Assembly (NCBI GenBank): GCA_029860565.1
Contig: JAOUAY010000079.1
Coordinates: 1 to 6,111, forward strand
Source of the DNA: Candidatus Nitrosopumilus sp.
GTDB lineage: Archaea > Thermoproteota > Nitrososphaeria > Nitrososphaerales > Nitrosopumilaceae
Length of the DNA stretch: 6,111 bases
Reading direction: 5' to 3'
Below the pieces are notes generated by a model that ran no database searches, had not been told where the DNA came from, and was given only the letters and a program-made list of their open reading frames with translations. How positions within the stretch are numbered: the stretch's first letter is position 1; the number at the start of each line of letters is the position of its first letter. A program made the position numbers and the translations under genes. This document shows positions 4,943 through 6,111 of the stretch, piece by piece.

Positions 4943-5377
4943 ATGGCAATAACAAAAATCTTAGTACCTATAGATGGATCAAAGCATTCACTAAAAGCAT
5001 TTAGAGCCGCACTGGATATTGCAAAAAACAATAATGCCAAAATCAACGTCTTAACATGTTTAGAAAAAGAGGATGTTGGTGCGTGGTATATTGATAAAAG
5101 AACAAACAAAAGGATAATGAGTGATGCAAAAGAATTTGCAAAAGAATTTCTTTCAAAATTGGAAAAGCCTGCAACAGATGCAAATGTTCCAATTTCGTTA
5201 AATATTCTTGAAACAAAATCTGCATCAAATCAGATAATTACATTTTCAAATTCAAATAAAATAGATCTAATTGTTATTGGTTCTCATGGCAGAGGTGGAT
5301 TTAACAAATTTCTTTTGGGCAGTGTAAGCAATAAAGTGAGTCAGATGGCCAAATGCCCTGTTATGATTATAAAATAA
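4943..5377 (+). CDS. universal stress protein, UspA family (second of pair)
   Basis: 144 aa, a single Usp domain. Asp11 in KILVPIDGS and the full nucleotide signature Gly113, Gly116, Gly126, Ser127 (VIGSHGRGGFNKFLLGS) make it an ATP-binding type. Over the last 37 residues it matches the upstream Usp at 25 positions without gaps, while residues 40-85 differ widely, so the pair probably arose by duplication and then diverged in the part that may set the partner or stimulus. A perfect 12-nt tandem repeat at 5126-5149 encodes Ala-Lys-Glu-Phe twice (residues 62-69). Only 4 nt separate it from the first Usp gene, so it should be co-transcribed. GGTGGT at 4926-4931 could pair with the 16S 3' end, but the 11-13 nt spacing is long. 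Heterodimers of the two products are possible but not shown. Confidence 0.95.
   Translation: MAITKILVPIDGSKHSLKAFRAALDIAKNNNAKINVLTCLEKEDVGAWYIDKRTNKRIMSDAKEFAKEFLSKLEKPATDANVPISLNILETKSASNQIITFSNSNKIDLIVIGSHGRGGFNKFLLGSVSNKVSQMAKCPVMIIK
5126..5149 (+). repeat. 12-nt tandem repeat inside the second Usp gene
   Basis: GCAAAAGAATTT occurs twice in a row without mismatch and in frame, encoding AKEF-AKEF in a predicted helix. The identical DNA suggests a recent slippage duplication, or simply a Lys/Glu helix with uniform codon use. Confidence 0.7.
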
Positions 5378-5395
5378 AGTAATTCTTTGCATTGA

Positions 5396-5533
5396 AAACT
5401 TGTAAAAAATATTTGTTCCAATGAATATCATAAATTCATTAGAAAAGAAATCAATAAGTTGAAAATGGAAAACAGACAGTTAAAAAATAAAATCAATTCA
5501 TTAAACTCTGAAATTAATTTTCAAAAAAATTAG
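5396..5533 (+). pseudogene. start-less coiled-coil frame, probable gene remnant
   Basis: The frame is open from after a TGA at 5393-5395 to a TAG at 5531-5533 (45 codons). Its first half has no ATG, GTG or TTG; the only starts are TTG at 5459 and ATG at 5465, which would give 24 or 22 aa. The C-terminal half shows a clean heptad pattern: Ile, Asn, Ile, Ile at the a positions and Leu, Leu, Leu at the d positions, with charged residues between (EINKLKMENRQLKNK and onward), like a short parallel leucine zipper with a buried Asn. The frame before the first start keeps similar composition (EYHKFIRKE), so the 5' end of a gene may have been lost. A real micropeptide from 5465 is the alternative. It converges on the broken minus-strand gene next to it. 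No family recognised. Confidence 0.3.
5523..5529 (-). terminator. oligo-T run after the broken minus-strand gene
   Basis: Seven T residues on the minus strand directly follow the TAA at 5532-5530 that ends the third frame of the broken gene, a position suited to archaeal termination. The same bases are the A-run in the end of the coiled-coil frame on the other strand. Confidence 0.25.
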
Positions 5534-5817
5534 ATTGTTTCTATAACAAAAGAATTTGTGGATGCATCGGAGTACTTTTTTTGTATATGTTTACCACATA
5601 CCCTTTTAGATAATTGACATAATTTCTATCCATTGATTCTATTATACGTAATTCATTACAAAATTCATTTTTTGTTGTGTAAGTGATTAACATCTCCAAT
5701 TTCCATTGTTGTAGAACAGAATATCAATTTTGTATATCCTTCAACCTTGAGAAATATATCCATCAGTTTTGGGTTTCTGGTGCATGGCATGTAAAAGTAG
5801 TCAGGTTCGTTTGTCAT
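5530..5817 (-). pseudogene. frameshifted small gene, about 95 codons if restored
   Basis: From the ATG at 5817 a frame reads 50 codons (start MTNEPDYFYMPC) to a TGA at 5667-5665. Directly before that stop is a run of six A (5668-5673). With one A fewer, the frame continues as NEFCNELRIIES and MDRNYVNYLKGYVV, the frame that is open on its own from an ATG at 5693 to a TAG at 5541. At a second run, seven A (5576-5582), a further shift would replace the odd end KSTPMHPQ with KKYSDASTNSF and stop at the TAA 5532-5530, followed by seven T. The two shifts compensate. A TATA-like stretch (5833-5847) lies 16-30 nt before the start, as for an expressed leaderless gene. The product would be soluble, with three Cys and many Tyr/Asn; family not recognised. 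Decay, homopolymer sequencing error, or two overlapping small genes (5817-5665 and 5693-5541) are all possible. Confidence 0.45.
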
Positions 5818-5832
5818 AGTTTCACTTCTACG

Positions 5833-5847
5833 ATTAAATTAATTTAT
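5833..5847 (-). promoter_or_regulatory. TATA-like box of the broken minus-strand gene
   Basis: ATAAATTAATTTAAT on the minus strand, 16-30 nt before the ATG at 5817, matching the spacing of the other starts in this window. It is AT-rich enough to occur by chance. Confidence 0.3.
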
Positions 5848-6111
5848 GTTCATTTAATCTTCATCCTCCAAATGACCTTTTTCATTTGTTATCTGATGTG
5901 ATTACTAACAAAGTATCTCAACATCTAATCTTAAAATGAATTATTTAACCTAGCCAGATGCGCAATATGTTACATGTATCAATTTGAAATGAATTCTTTG
6001 ACAAGATGTCAAATCTGGAAACAATCACAATCAAGACAATCACACTAAGAGAAGTATTCAATTAATCAAAAACATTCAACATATTGTTATGATATGTAAG
6101 TAAATTTTTTA
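5848..6111. other. distal noncoding end with a hairpin and a short direct repeat
   Basis: No credible gene. TTTGACA-AGA-TGTCAAA at 5997-6013 is a perfect 7-bp hairpin with a 3-nt loop. ACAATCACA is directly repeated at 6021-6029 and 6036-6044. A 19-codon + frame (6006-6065) covers both and has alternating Thr/Ile residues, but it is too short to call. Nothing RNA-like was recognised beyond the hairpin. Confidence 0.5.
5997..6013. repeat. perfect 7-bp inverted repeat (hairpin)
   Basis: TTTGACAAGATGTCAAA pairs completely around an AGA loop. It has no T-run behind it on either strand, so it does not look like a terminator. It could be an operator or a chance structure. Confidence 0.4.

Noticed and set aside
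4813..5228. Two minus frames opposite the Usp pair
   Set aside because: Both are Leu/His/Phe-rich antisense shadows of genes with complete Usp signatures.
5683..5901. 72-codon + frame with GTG start in the distal region
   Set aside because: Its Cys/Phe/His-rich composition is typical of an antisense frame; the minus strand gives a more coherent product with a TATA box at the right distance.
1..6111. CRISPR array, insertion sequence, tRNA or rRNA
   Set aside because: No regularly spaced repeats, no transposase motif or long terminal inverted repeats, and no cloverleaf or rRNA signature were seen on either strand.

Overview
The window looks like chromosome of an AT-rich archaeon, most likely a marine ammonia-oxidising thaumarchaeon (Nitrososphaerota, Nitrosopumilus-like). 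The reasons are an archaeal/eukaryal-type release factor aRF1, AT-rich TATA-like boxes about 20-30 nt upstream of most start codons with no Shine-Dalgarno sequence (the leaderless pattern), a tandem pair of small Usp proteins, and a membrane-anchored DsbA-like thioredoxin. The taxon is inferred from these traits and was not tested by a search.

Layout: 1-606 is A-rich with no intact gene, only short interrupted frames. A DsbA-like oxidoreductase (637-1281,+) is followed by aRF1 (1343-2623,+). A HIT-family protein (2616-3023,-) converges on aRF1 and overlaps its last 8 nt. A 0.4-kb gap (about 3024-3462) holds palindromes and three very short candidate frames. Next come a membrane-anchored protein with His and Cys pairs (3463-4059,+) and a convergent small zinc-ribbon protein (4064-4261,-), separated by 4 nt. 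The zinc-ribbon gene is divergent from two adjacent UspA genes (4504-4938 and 4943-5377,+) that form a probable operon. The last 0.73 kb has no intact gene. It does hold a start-less coiled-coil frame on + (5396-5533) and, converging on it, a minus-strand gene (5817 down to about 5530) that appears broken at two homopolymer runs.

How the genes relate: aRF1 ends translation at all three stop codons. The HIT protein is a housekeeping nucleotide hydrolase or transferase. The DsbA-like protein and the protein at 3463 both place their soluble domains outside the membrane, and the latter carries a cysteine pair that could be a DsbA substrate. The Usp pair is probably a nucleotide-binding stress module. 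No mobile element, CRISPR array, tRNA or rRNA was seen. The most unusual items are the broken minus-strand gene at 5530-5817, the uncharacterised protein at 3463, and the very tight convergent gene ends.
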